Source: an uncultured Collinsella sp. (GTDB lineage: Bacteria > Actinomycetota > Coriobacteriia > Coriobacteriales > Coriobacteriaceae). Taken from it: 14,221 nucleotides of DNA. The position numbers and the translations under genes were made by a program. Numbering within the stretch: the stretch's first letter is position 1; each line of letters begins with the position of its first letter. Of the stretch, positions 1 through 7,000 are shown one piece after another. The notes under the pieces are model-generated. The model saw only the letters and a list, made by a program, of their open reading frames with translations. It was not told where the DNA came from and searched no databases. Location of the stretch: the NCBI GenBank assembly GCA_958413765.1, contig CATYVH010000047.1, forward strand, positions 1 through 14,221, read 5' to 3'.

Positions 1-875
1 TTGAGGAGTTGGGCCATGGCGTTGACGAATTTTTGGACTTGGAGGGTGGGCTCGAGCGGGTAGTGCAAATAGACTGGCACCTCGCGGCCGCACAGGAACG
101 GCACGCCTACAAAGGCCGGGTGTACGCCTGACCAAGCTCCGCAGGTGAGCACCGCGTCGCCCTTTTCCTCCGCCTCGTTAAAGAGTGCAAAGTCAAAGCT
201 GTCCACGTCGATCACGTCCACGCCGCCATCGGCCAAAAGGTCGATGCGCAGGCTGTCCATGGCATCGTTGCCGTGACGGAGCACGCGCAGGCGCATGCCC
301 TCCAGGTCGGCAACCGTGATGCGCGTCTTGCGCGCGAGCCGGCTTGTGCGCGGCACGTCGATATAAAACGGCACATTGACGATGCGGAGCTTTTGGCAGG
401 CGTCGCCCCAGCGCGGGGTCGAAAAACTCGACTGCACCACATCCACCTCGCGCCCCAAGCTGCGCATAACGGATTCGCGCTCGTCATAGAGGTCACTCAC
501 CGGCACGATCTCGAAGCGCAACGATGGCTCCAGCTCGTGCACGTCCGTCCACATCGACAGCGTCTGGCGCCCCGGGCACATCATCGATACGCCCAGGCGC
601 ACCGCACCGCCATCGCCCGCCGCTCGCCGGGCGCGACGCAACGCATCCTCGGATTGGCGCATGATCGAGCGCGCGTCGTCCACCAGCAGTGCGCCGGCCG
701 GCGTCACCTTAACACCCGAGTGCGACCGCTCGAACAGCGTGATGCCGAACTCGGCCTCGAACCCCGACACCTGCTTGACGAGTGCCGGCGTCGACACGCG
801 CAGCTTTGCCGCGGCACGCGAGAAACTTCCCAGCTCCGCGGCGGCCGAAATAGCGTCAAGTCGTCGATCGTACAC
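1..875 (-). CDS. LysR-type transcriptional regulator (C-terminus at or beyond left edge)
   Basis: Reading the minus strand from a GTG at 875 gives an uninterrupted 291-codon frame to the window edge. The first ~60 residues (MYDRRLDAISAAAELGSFSR, then a segment with AAAKLRVSTPALVKQV and LFERSHSGVKVTPAG) are a typical LysR winged helix-turn-helix. The remainder reads as a periplasmic-binding-protein-like effector domain, with VRLGVSMMCPGR at its first strand. The GTG is chosen because GGGAG lies six bases upstream of it; another in-frame GTG at 896 has no ribosome site. LysR proteins are usually 290–320 residues, so very little is missing; the last visible residues are FVNAMAQLL. It is divergent from the SDR gene at 1109, the classic arrangement in which a LysR protein controls its divergent neighbour in response to a small-molecule ligand. 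The ligand is not predictable from sequence. Confidence 0.9.
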   Translation of the reverse strand, partial: MYDRRLDAISAAAELGSFSRAAAKLRVSTPALVKQVSGFEAEFGITLFERSHSGVKVTPAGALLVDDARSIMRQSEDALRRARRAAGDGGAVRLGVSMMCPGRQTLSMWTDVHELEPSLRFEIVPVSDLYDERESVMRSLGREVDVVQSSFSTPRWGDACQKLRIVNVPFYIDVPRTSRLARKTRITVADLEGMRLRVLRHGNDAMDSLRIDLLADGGVDVIDVDSFDFALFNEAEEKGDAVLTCGAWSGVHPAFVGVPFLCGREVPVYLHYPLEPTLQVQKFVNAMAQLL

Positions 876-1010
876 GTCAATCTCCCGTTTTCGCACGCGC
901 GGGCCCACAGCGCCGCAGGGGGTCGTTTTCGCAGGTCATGCGCTCAATTAAGCATAAACTGCATCGCACAGTGTAAACCTATGATTAACGCCATTCTAAC
1001 AAATATGCAA

Positions 1011-1039
1011 TTCACCTGCGCAAATGCAAAGCATACGAT
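1011..1039 (+). promoter_or_regulatory. Candidate sigma-70-type promoter for the SDR operon
   Basis: TTCACC (1011–1016), a 17-base spacer and TACGAT (1034–1039) match the -35 and -10 consensus at four of six positions each. Transcription would start near 1046, giving a leader of about 60 bases that contains the hairpin at 1056–1082. The weak match is what one expects of an activator-dependent promoter, but this is a prediction only. Confidence 0.4.
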
Positions 1040-1055
1040 AACCAGCGAAAACCAC

Positions 1056-1082
1056 GTGGGTCGGTTAATGGGAGCGACCCAC
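1056..1082 (+). promoter_or_regulatory. 8-bp inverted repeat in the SDR operon leader
   Basis: GTGGGTCG (1056–1063) is the exact reverse complement of CGACCCAC (1075–1082), with an 11-base loop. It lies just downstream of the predicted transcription start and ends 12 bases before the AAGAAGGGAAG ribosome site. It could be an operator half-site pair or a leader RNA hairpin. There is no U-run, so it is not a terminator. Confidence 0.45.
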
Positions 1083-1108
1083 CGGGAGGCACAAGAAGGG
1101 AAGTTCCT

Positions 1109-1990
1109 ATGAGCAATTGGCTTAAGCTCGAGGGCGATGTCTGCGCCGTGACCGGCGCACTCGGCGGCATGGGCGTCGAGATTTGCCGCGAGTTCGCCCG
1201 CAACGGCGCCAACGTCGTCCTGCTCGATCTGGACGAGGAAAAGGTCAAGGCCGCAGCTGCCGACCTCGCCGCCGAGTTTGGCATCCACGCCGAGGGTTAC
1301 AAGATGAACGCCACCGACGAGGCCGAGGTTCAGGCCGCCGTCGATGCCACCATCGCCGACTTCGGCCGCGTCGACGTTCTCGTCAACACCGCCGGCATCC
1401 TGCGCTTCGCAGCCATGGAGGACCTGCCGCTGAGCGACTGGAACGAGGTCCTCAACGTCAACCTCACCGGCTATTTCATCACCTCGCAGCGCTTTGGTCG
1501 CGAGATGATCAAGGCCGGGCAGGGCCGACTGGTGCACATCTCGACCGTCGCCAGCCACTCCCCCGAGACGTTCTCGGGCGTGTACAGCTCCACCAAGGCC
1601 GGCGTCAACATGATGTCCAAGATGCTGGCCGCCGAGTGGGGCCCCTACGGCGTGCGCTCCAACTGCGTCGAGCCCTGCTTTGTTAAGACCCCCATGTCGG
1701 CGAGCTTTTACGCCGATCCCGAGGTCGAGAAGAGCCGCAGCCGCCTCATCGCCACGCGTCGCATCGGCGAGGTCAGCGATATCGCCAACGCCGTCATGTT
1801 CCTGGCGTCCAAGCGCTCGGACTTTACCACCGGCGACGCCATCAAGGTCGACGGCGGCTTCTCCAACATGATGGGCGACCTCACCGCCAAGCCCGGCGGC
1901 CGTCGCGCCTATGCCGACAACTACCTCAAGAACAAGGGTGTCGAGCTTTGGTCCGATGAGTCCGGCGTCGCCAAGCCGACCGACCAGTAA
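1109..1990 (+). CDS. Short-chain dehydrogenase/reductase (SDR), probably NAD-dependent
   Basis: A 293-residue classical SDR. The cofactor motif TGALGGMG is at residues 15–22. Acidic D40 at the end of the second strand (VVLLDLD) favours NAD(H). The NTAG structural motif is at 93–96 and the active-site pair YxxxK is Y159/K163. The residue 13 before the Tyr, normally the catalytic Ser, reads Thr146 (HISTVAS). KVDGGF closes the Rossmann core, followed by a tail of about 35 residues longer than in most 250-residue SDRs. The ATG follows GAAGGG by eight bases. It is the first gene of a run with the transporter (64-bp gap) and the Gfo/Idh oxidoreductase, divergent from a LysR-type gene. It should oxidise or reduce a secondary alcohol or ketone in the cytoplasm; the substrate is unknown. 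It bears no resemblance I recognise to the known Collinsella 7-beta-hydroxysteroid dehydrogenase. Confidence 0.9.
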   Translation: MSNWLKLEGDVCAVTGALGGMGVEICREFARNGANVVLLDLDEEKVKAAAADLAAEFGIHAEGYKMNATDEAEVQAAVDATIADFGRVDVLVNTAGILRFAAMEDLPLSDWNEVLNVNLTGYFITSQRFGREMIKAGQGRLVHISTVASHSPETFSGVYSSTKAGVNMMSKMLAAEWGPYGVRSNCVEPCFVKTPMSASFYADPEVEKSRSRLIATRRIGEVSDIANAVMFLASKRSDFTTGDAIKVDGGFSNMMGDLTAKPGGRRAYADNYLKNKGVELWSDESGVAKPTDQ

Positions 1991-2002
1991 ACCAACCTGA
2001 CA

Positions 2003-2032
2003 GGGAGGCCCGCGGACACGCCCGCTCCTCCC
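2003..2032 (+). other. GC-rich inverted repeat between SDR and transporter genes
   Basis: GGGAGG (2003–2008) pairs with CCTCCC (2027–2032), with further GC pairing possible inside. No T-run follows, so it is more likely an RNA stabiliser or processing site within an operon than a terminator. Confidence 0.3.
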
Positions 2033-2054
2033 CGCATCGATTAGAAAGAGTCCA

Positions 2055-3311
2055 ATGGCTTCCACCAACTCCAACAAGGGTCGCGCCGTCGTGCTTTCCG
2101 CCGCGTGCGTCACCATGTTCTTCATCAGCTCCATCGCGCTGTACTCCGTCGTGTCCAAGAACCTGCTCGCCGTCTACCCCGAGTGGTCCAGCGCACTTAC
2201 CTGGGCTTTCCCGGTCTTCCAGACCATCATGGCCGTGACGGGCATCTTCGCCGGCCGCATCTCCGATAAGATCGGCCCGCGCAACGTCGTGATCGCCGCC
2301 GCCGTGTGCTACGGCCTGGGCTGGTTCATGTCCGGCACCGTCACCGAGCCGTGGCAGTTCTACCTGTGGTTCTCGCTCGTCGCCGCCATCGGCAACGGCC
2401 TGGGCTACAACCCCGCGCTCACCACCGGCCAAAAGTGGTTCATCGACAAAAAGGGCCTCGCCTCCGGCATCACCCTGGCCGCTTCGACCGCCGGCCCCGC
2501 CGTGCTGTCCCCGGTGCTCGCCTCGCTGCTCATCCCGAGCCTTGGCATCTTTGGCGCCCTTAAGGCACTCGGCGTCATCTTCTTTGTGACGATCGCCGCC
2601 TCCGCCCTGTTCCTGAAGGCCCCCGAGGCCGGTTGGCTGCCCGAGGGCTTCGAGGCCCCCAAGGGCGGCGCGCACGCCGGCACCTTCGGCGACCTCACCC
2701 CGGGCGAGATGGTCAAAACCCCGCGCTTCTGGGTCCTCATCGCCACCTTCGCCTTCGCCGCCACCGCGGGCACCCTGCTCGTGGGCAAGGTTGCCTCCAT
2801 CGCCGCTGTCCAGCTCTTCGCCGACCCCACGAGCGCCGCGGCCGTCGCCCTCGGCGGCGTGGTCGTCTCCGTCAACACCTGCGCCAACCTGGTCGGCCGT
2901 CTGTCCTTTGGCCAGATCATCGACAAGCTCGGCGCCTACAAGTCGCTGCTCATCAGCCTCGTCGTGACCATCGTCGCGCTCGTCATCATGTCGATGAGCT
3001 TTACGCAGAGCATGTTCTTTGTGGCGCTCGCCCTGCTCGGCTTTAGCTTTGGCGCCCTGCTCGTCATCTACCCGCCGCTCACCGGTGGCGCCTTCGGCAC
3101 CAGCAACATCGGTGTCAACTACGGCATCATGTTCCTGGGCTACGCCGCCTCTACCTGGATCAGCCAGCCCATCACTGCCGTGCTGTATCACGCCGAGGCC
3201 GGCAGCGCCGCCTACCAGCAGTCCTTCTACGGCGCCATCGTGATTGCCGCTATCGCCGTCGTGCTCACCGTCTACATGATGGTCTCCGACAGCAAGAAGA
3301 AGTCCGCTTAG
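2055..3311 (+). CDS. Major facilitator superfamily transporter, OFA (oxalate/formate antiporter)-like
   Basis: A 418-residue protein with about 12 hydrophobic segments in a 6+6 pattern. After a short basic N-terminus (residues 1–10) the first membrane helix runs through VVLSAACVTMFFISSIALYS. The MFS motif A, GRISDKIGPR, is at residues 67–76 between helices 2 and 3, and a second-half counterpart, GRLSFGQIIDKLGAYKS, follows the central loop. The central loop (EAGWLPEGFEAPKGG... TPGEMVKTPRFWVL) is the kind seen in OFA-type carriers, where a 'ML/TP.FW' segment opens the second half. The ATG has an AGAAAG ribosome site. It sits between two predicted NAD(P)-linked dehydrogenases, so it probably imports their substrate, or exchanges it for a product, at the cytoplasmic membrane. 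A carboxylate is the family's usual cargo, but this is inference. Confidence 0.87.
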   Translation: MASTNSNKGRAVVLSAACVTMFFISSIALYSVVSKNLLAVYPEWSSALTWAFPVFQTIMAVTGIFAGRISDKIGPRNVVIAAAVCYGLGWFMSGTVTEPWQFYLWFSLVAAIGNGLGYNPALTTGQKWFIDKKGLASGITLAASTAGPAVLSPVLASLLIPSLGIFGALKALGVIFFVTIAASALFLKAPEAGWLPEGFEAPKGGAHAGTFGDLTPGEMVKTPRFWVLIATFAFAATAGTLLVGKVASIAAVQLFADPTSAAAVALGGVVVSVNTCANLVGRLSFGQIIDKLGAYKSLLISLVVTIVALVIMSMSFTQSMFFVALALLGFSFGALLVIYPPLTGGAFGTSNIGVNYGIMFLGYAASTWISQPITAVLYHAEAGSAAYQQSFYGAIVIAAIAVVLTVYMMVSDSKKKSA

Positions 3312-3319
3312 TTTTACCG

Positions 3320-3351
3320 ATGTGACATGAGGGACCGTCCCTTTGTCACAT
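3320..3351. repeat. Intergenic palindromic repeat (TGTGACA...TGTCACA type)
   Basis: TGTGACA at 3321–3327 and its complement TGTCACA at 3344–3350 form the outer arms (one more A-T pair outside). The inner arms GGGA (3331–3334) and TCCC (3338–3341) close a three-base loop. One unpaired base breaks the stem. It lies nine bases after the transporter stop codon, and 30 bases separate it from the next gene's start. There is no T-run, so it is a palindromic repeat or mRNA-end structure and not an obvious terminator. Confidence 0.6.
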
Positions 3352-3381
3352 TCCACCAGCCACCAGCATTAAGGAGTCGAA

Positions 3382-4422
3382 ATGTCTGAGCTCAACCCCG
3401 TCCGCATTGCCGTCATCGGCGCCGGCGCCATGGGCCGCAACCACATCCGCTTTGTCACCGAGGAGCCCGAGGCCGAGCTCGTCGCCATCGCCGACGCCTT
3501 TGAGGGCGCCCGCGCCACGGCCGAGGCTGCCGGCGTGCCGTTCTTTACCGATCCCGCCCAGATGATGGACGAGGTCAAGCCCGAGGCCGTCATCATCGCC
3601 ACCCCCAACGACCTGCACCTGGGCGTTGCCCGCGAGGCCATCAAGCGCAACATCGTGCCGCTGGTCGAAAAGCCGATCTCCAACGACCTCGAGGATGCCC
3701 AGGCTTTCGCCGCCGAGGCCGAGACCGCCGGCGTGCCCGTGCTCGTGGGCCAGCACCGTCGCCACAACCCCTTCGTCAACAAGGCCAAGGAGATCATCGA
3801 GTCCGGCGAGCTGGGCAAGCTCACCGTGTCGAGCTTCCACTACATGATCTATAAGAATGACGAATACTTCGATGTCGAGTGGCGCCGCAAGAAGGGTGCC
3901 GGACCGATCTTGGTCAACCTGGTTCACGACGTGGACCTGCTCCGCTACCTGCTGGGCGAGCCCGTCGCCGTCCAGGGCATGCAGTCCAGCGCCGCCCGCG
4001 GTTTTGAGACCGAGGACTCCGCCGTGGTCAACGTCCGCTTTGCCGATGGCGCGCTTGCGAGCATGACCATCTCCGACGCCACCGCCAGCCCCTGGAACTG
4101 GGAGGCAACCGCTCGCGAGGATCCGCAGTACCGCCCCTTCGACGCCGACGCCTACTTTATCGGCGGAACCTTGGGTGCCCTTTCGCTGCCCCGCCTGCAT
4201 CAGTTCTCCTACGACGGCGCCTCCAACTGGCACAAGCCGCTGCAGATGGAGATTCCGGCCGTCGACCCGGCGCTGCCGCACAAGATGCAGCTCAAGCACT
4301 TTGTGAAGGTCGTCCGCCGCGAGGTCGAGCCCGTCGTGACCCCCGCCGACAACGTCAAGACGCTCACGCTGCTTAACGCCATCAAGGAGGCCGCCGAGAC
4401 CGGCCAGCTCGTCGAGCTGTAA
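3382..4422 (+). CDS. Gfo/Idh/MocA-family oxidoreductase
   Basis: A 346-residue protein of the family's standard length. The N-terminal Rossmann fold has GAGAMG at residues 13–18, then the conserved EKP at 96–98 with catalytic Lys97. The C-terminal sheet domain contains HDVDLLRYLLGEP (His182) and ends in the usual helix TLLNAIKEAAETG. The Asp normally four residues before this His, part of the catalytic triad in inositol dehydrogenase, is Val178 here (ILVNLVHD). An AAGGAG site lies five bases before the ATG. It should oxidise or reduce a sugar, cyclitol or related polyhydroxy compound using NAD(P). Position after the SDR and transporter genes suggests one pathway; paired dehydrogenases can carry out a two-step oxidation or an epimerisation through a keto intermediate. 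The substrate is unknown. Confidence 0.9.
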   Translation: MSELNPVRIAVIGAGAMGRNHIRFVTEEPEAELVAIADAFEGARATAEAAGVPFFTDPAQMMDEVKPEAVIIATPNDLHLGVAREAIKRNIVPLVEKPISNDLEDAQAFAAEAETAGVPVLVGQHRRHNPFVNKAKEIIESGELGKLTVSSFHYMIYKNDEYFDVEWRRKKGAGPILVNLVHDVDLLRYLLGEPVAVQGMQSSAARGFETEDSAVVNVRFADGALASMTISDATASPWNWEATAREDPQYRPFDADAYFIGGTLGALSLPRLHQFSYDGASNWHKPLQMEIPAVDPALPHKMQLKHFVKVVRREVEPVVTPADNVKTLTLLNAIKEAAETGQLVEL

Positions 4423-4494
4423 TGCCTTAAGAGCGGCCGCGACAGAAACCCCATGCCGAGCCCCTCGGTCCGCCACAAATAAGCCCCTCTTCTT

Positions 4495-4530
4495 TGCCCC
4501 GCGAGCAGCCTCCTGCCCGCGGGGCATTTT
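4495..4530 (+). terminator. Rho-independent terminator of the SDR–MFS–Gfo/Idh run
   Basis: TGCCCCGCG (4495–4503) pairs perfectly with CGCGGGGCA (4518–4526) around a 14-base loop and is followed by TTTT. It is 73 bases past the Gfo/Idh stop, which supports the three genes being one transcription unit that ends here. Confidence 0.85.
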
Positions 4531-4592
4531 GCTACGTTGCCAATGATTTTTCTGGGACGGGGGACTTTTTGCACCTTAGCTTGATTCGTTCG

Positions 4593-4750
4593 CCACGAAA
4601 TGTGCCTATCTACTACGTTTAACCAATCACCCTCATCCATACCGAATTTCGCGAAATAAAAACCGCAGGTAGACGGCTTGCGCATTTTCGGAAAACCGGG
4701 GGATGGTCGACCCACACGGTTCAAACGTAGTAGATAGGCCGCTTTCGTGG
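4593..4750. repeat. 158-bp foldback (long inverted-repeat) element
   Basis: GCCTATCTACTACGTTT (4604–4620) is the exact reverse complement of AAACGTAGTAGATAGGC (4723–4739). The outer arms CCACGAAA (4593–4600) and TTTCGTGG (4743–4750) also match perfectly, with three unpaired bases between the two blocks. Just inside the 17-bp arms, AACC (4621–4624) faces GGTTC (4718–4722), and further in CCGAA (4642–4646) faces TTCGG (4687–4691). The whole unit can therefore fold into one long interrupted hairpin with a small central loop. No transposase, and no convincing target duplication, is visible. It resembles a MITE or repetitive extragenic palindrome. It lies between the terminator and the tex promoter. 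Confidence 0.8.
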
Positions 4751-4789
4751 TTCCGAGCCAAAACAGTCTTTTTTGAGCGAAGTGGCAGG

Positions 4790-4798
4790 TGGTATCCT
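4790..4798 (+). promoter_or_regulatory. Candidate extended -10 promoter of tex
   Basis: TGGTATCCT has the TGn extension followed by a -10 hexamer matching TATAAT at four positions. The T-rich stretch TCTTTTTTGAG about 16 bases upstream offers only a weak -35. It is placed 45 bases before the tex ATG, directly downstream of the foldback. Confidence 0.35.
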
Positions 4799-4842
4799 TG
4801 GTAGCTCTGTGCTGCAAACGCACCTTAAACGCAAGGAGTTTC

Positions 4843-6990
4843 ATGGATCTTATCGCCCAGCTCACCCGCGAGCTCAACCTTAAGGCCGCCAACGTCGAGG
4901 CGGCTGTCAAGCTCATCGACGAGGGCAACACCATCCCCTTTATCTCGCGCTACCGCAAGGAGGCCACGGGCGGCATGGATGACGTCGCCCTGCGCGCCCT
5001 CGACGAGCGCCTGTCATACCTGCGCAATCTTGAGCAGCGTAAAGAGGACGTCATTCTGCTCATCGACGCCCAGGGCAAGCTCACGCCCGAACTCGAGCAG
5101 CAGATTCGCGAGGCCACACAACTCCAGCGTGTCGAGGACCTCTACAAGCCCTACCGCAAAAAGCGCATGACCCGCGCGCAGAAGGCCCGCGAGGCAGGCC
5201 TGGAGCCACTCGCCAACATGATCATCATGCAGGCCTCGGCCAAGGGCAGCGCGCTCGACGCCGCCGCGGACTACGTCAACGAGGAGGCCGGCTTCGACAC
5301 GCCCGAGAAGGCGCTCGCCGGCGCCGCCGACATCGTGGCCGAGACGGTGGCCGAGGACCCTGAGAACGTCGCCGACCTGCGCGCCTTTACGCAAAACACC
5401 GCCGACATCGTCGTCGAGGCCACCGACCCCGCCGAGAAGACCCCCTACGAGCCGTACTACAGCTATGATGAGCCGCTGCGTCGCATCCCCAACCACCGTG
5501 TGCTGGCTATCGACCGCGGTGAGCGTGAGGGCAAGCTCCGCGTGCGCGTGAACGTCGACGGCGCTGCCGCTACGGCACGCCTCGGCAGCCGCTGGCCCCG
5601 TCGCCAGGGCGTGTTTGCTCCCGTCTTTAATGCCGCCATCGCTGACGGTTACAAGCGCCTCATGGCCCCCTCGCTGGAGCGCGAGGCCCGCGCCAAACTC
5701 ACCGTTCGCGCCCAGACCGAGGCCATCAACGTCTTTGCCAAGAATCTCGAAGGCCTGCTCTCGGCACGCCCCGTACGCGGCGCCCGCGTGCTCGCGCTCG
5801 ACCCGGGCTACCGCACCGGCTGCAAGGTCGCCGTCATGGACGAGACCGGCAAGCTGCTCGACCACGGCGTGGTCTACCCCACCAAGCCGCGCCACGACGT
5901 CGCCGGCACCAAGCGCGAGCTCGCCCGCCTCGTCAAGAAGGACAGCGTCAACACCATCGTCATCGGCAACGGCACCGCCAGCCGCGAGACCGAGGAAGTC
6001 GTCTCGGAGTTTATCGCCGAGCAGGCGCCTGGACTGCGATACACCATCGTCAACGAGGCCGGCGCGTCGGTGTACTCCGCCTCCGAGCTCGCCAGCCAGG
6101 AATATCCAGACCTGGACGTCACCGTACGTGGCGCCATGAGCTTGGGTCGTCGCCTGCAGGACCCGCTGGCAGAGCTCGTTAAGATTCCGCCCCAGTCCAT
6201 CGGCGTGGGCCAATACCAGCACGACCTTGACCAGGCCGAGCTTTCGCGCACCCTGGGCCACGTGGTGGAGGACGTCGTCAACCGCGTAGGCGTCGACGTA
6301 AACACCGCAAGCGCAAGCCTGCTGGGCTACGTGTCGGGCATTACGCCGAGCGTGGCCAAGAACATCGTGGCCTACCGCGAGGAAAACGGCGCCTTTACCG
6401 ATCGCCGCCAGCTTAAGAAGGTCCCCAAGCTGGGACCCAAGGCATACCTCAACGCCGCGGGCTTCCTGCGCATTAGCGGCGGCAAGAACCCGCTCGACGC
6501 GACGAGCGTCCACCCCGAAAGCTACGAGGTGGCCACGTCCGTCCTGGAACGCGCAGGCGTTAAAGCCAGCGAGCTCAGCCGCGGCGGCGTGCCCGACATC
6601 GAGCGCCGCCTGGGCAGCATCTCGACGCTGGCAAGCGACCTGGACTGCGGCACCTTAACGCTCATCGACATCGTCAACGAGCTCAAGAAGCCCGGGCGCG
6701 ACCCGCGCGACGACGCACCCGAGGTGGTCTTTAGCCGCTCGGCGCTTTCCATCGACGACCTGGAACCCGGCATGGAACTCAAGGGCACGGTGCGCAATGT
6801 TGTGGACTTTGGCGCCTTCGTCGACGTGGGCGTGCACCAGGACGGCCTCGTACACATCTCCAAGCTGGCCAACCGCTTCGTCAAGCACCCCAGCGACGTG
6901 GTGCGCGTCGGCGACACGGTCAAGGTGTGGGTCGAAAAGGTCGATCGCGACCGCAAAAAGATCTCCCTCACCATGGTGCAGGGGAAGTAA
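4843..6990 (+). CDS. tex: Tex-family S1 RNA-binding protein (transcription accessory protein)
   Basis: A 715-residue protein of the length expected for Tex. In order: the Tex N-terminal helical region with ISRYRKEATGG (about 30–45); a YqgF/RNase H-like domain starting at LALDPGYRTG (317–326); paired helix-hairpin-helix motifs (about 480–545, NRVGVDVNTAS... LKKVPKLGPKAYLNAAGFLRI); and a C-terminal S1 domain (647 to about 711, KGTVRNVVDFGAFVDVGVHQDGLVHIS). Tex is a widely conserved cytoplasmic nucleic-acid-binding protein linked to transcription and to expression of toxin genes in some species; its exact activity is not settled. The start is ATG 4843, preceded by AAGGAG; an in-frame start at 4789 would add 18 residues lacking homology and overlap the predicted promoter. 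The gene stands alone between two gene-free stretches that each carry a large foldback. Confidence 0.96.
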   Translation: MDLIAQLTRELNLKAANVEAAVKLIDEGNTIPFISRYRKEATGGMDDVALRALDERLSYLRNLEQRKEDVILLIDAQGKLTPELEQQIREATQLQRVEDLYKPYRKKRMTRAQKAREAGLEPLANMIIMQASAKGSALDAAADYVNEEAGFDTPEKALAGAADIVAETVAEDPENVADLRAFTQNTADIVVEATDPAEKTPYEPYYSYDEPLRRIPNHRVLAIDRGEREGKLRVRVNVDGAAATARLGSRWPRRQGVFAPVFNAAIADGYKRLMAPSLEREARAKLTVRAQTEAINVFAKNLEGLLSARPVRGARVLALDPGYRTGCKVAVMDETGKLLDHGVVYPTKPRHDVAGTKRELARLVKKDSVNTIVIGNGTASRETEEVVSEFIAEQAPGLRYTIVNEAGASVYSASELASQEYPDLDVTVRGAMSLGRRLQDPLAELVKIPPQSIGVGQYQHDLDQAELSRTLGHVVEDVVNRVGVDVNTASASLLGYVSGITPSVAKNIVAYREENGAFTDRRQLKKVPKLGPKAYLNAAGFLRISGGKNPLDATSVHPESYEVATSVLERAGVKASELSRGGVPDIERRLGSISTLASDLDCGTLTLIDIVNELKKPGRDPRDDAPEVVFSRSALSIDDLEPGMELKGTVRNVVDFGAFVDVGVHQDGLVHISKLANRFVKHPSDVVRVGDTVKVWVEKVDRDRKKISLTMVQGK

Positions 6991-7000
6991 ACCGCCAAAG

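Larger units (their letters stand above)
876..1108. promoter_or_regulatory. Divergent control region between lysR-type gene and SDR operon
   Basis: This 233-bp gene-free stretch separates two divergent starts. Its middle (about 940–1050) is clearly more AT-rich than the flanking genes, as expected for promoters and a LysR operator. I see a near-palindrome GCTCAATTAAGC at 942–953 and repeated TGCAAATGCAAAGCA-like sequence around 1020–1033. Neither matches the symmetric T-N11-A LysR box cleanly, so no operator is assigned. Confidence 0.55.
4423..4842. other. 420-bp gene-free stretch before tex
   Basis: No credible gene. It holds a small CCGAG/CTCGG hairpin (4456–4468), the terminator at 4495–4530, a 158-bp foldback element at 4593–4750, and the tex promoter and ribosome site after about 4755. 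Open frames crossing it on the minus strand are antisense extensions of the Gfo/Idh gene. Confidence 0.8.

Noticed and set aside
942..956. LysR operator (T-N11-A box)
   Set aside because: The near-palindrome GCTCAATTAAGC is centred off the T-N11-A spacing, so I could not support a specific operator call.
273..1112. 279-residue plus-strand open frame
   Set aside because: Antisense to the LysR-type gene, which has a convincing helix-turn-helix; the frame also runs through the divergent promoter.
944..2158. 404-residue minus-strand open frame
   Set aside because: Antisense to the SDR gene and crossing its promoter region; repetitive Gly/Val/Asp composition with no family resemblance.
1926..3356. 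476-residue minus-strand open frame
   Set aside because: It is antisense to the transporter gene; its Gly/Asp/Glu/His-rich composition is what high-GC codons give when read backwards, and it has no domain or ribosome site.
3346..4527. 393-residue minus-strand open frame
   Set aside because: Antisense to the Gfo/Idh gene and running through its terminator; no recognisable features.
4593..4750. Degenerate insertion sequence or tRNA-like structure
   Set aside because: There is no transposase remnant, and the fold is a single long hairpin, not a cloverleaf.
4789..4842. Upstream start for tex
   Set aside because: It would add 18 residues without family match and overlap the candidate -10; ATG 4843 has an AAGGAG site.
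5014..6513. 499-residue minus-strand open frame
   Set aside because: It lies wholly opposite tex, which has clear Tex domains throughout; the composition is a typical antisense artefact.
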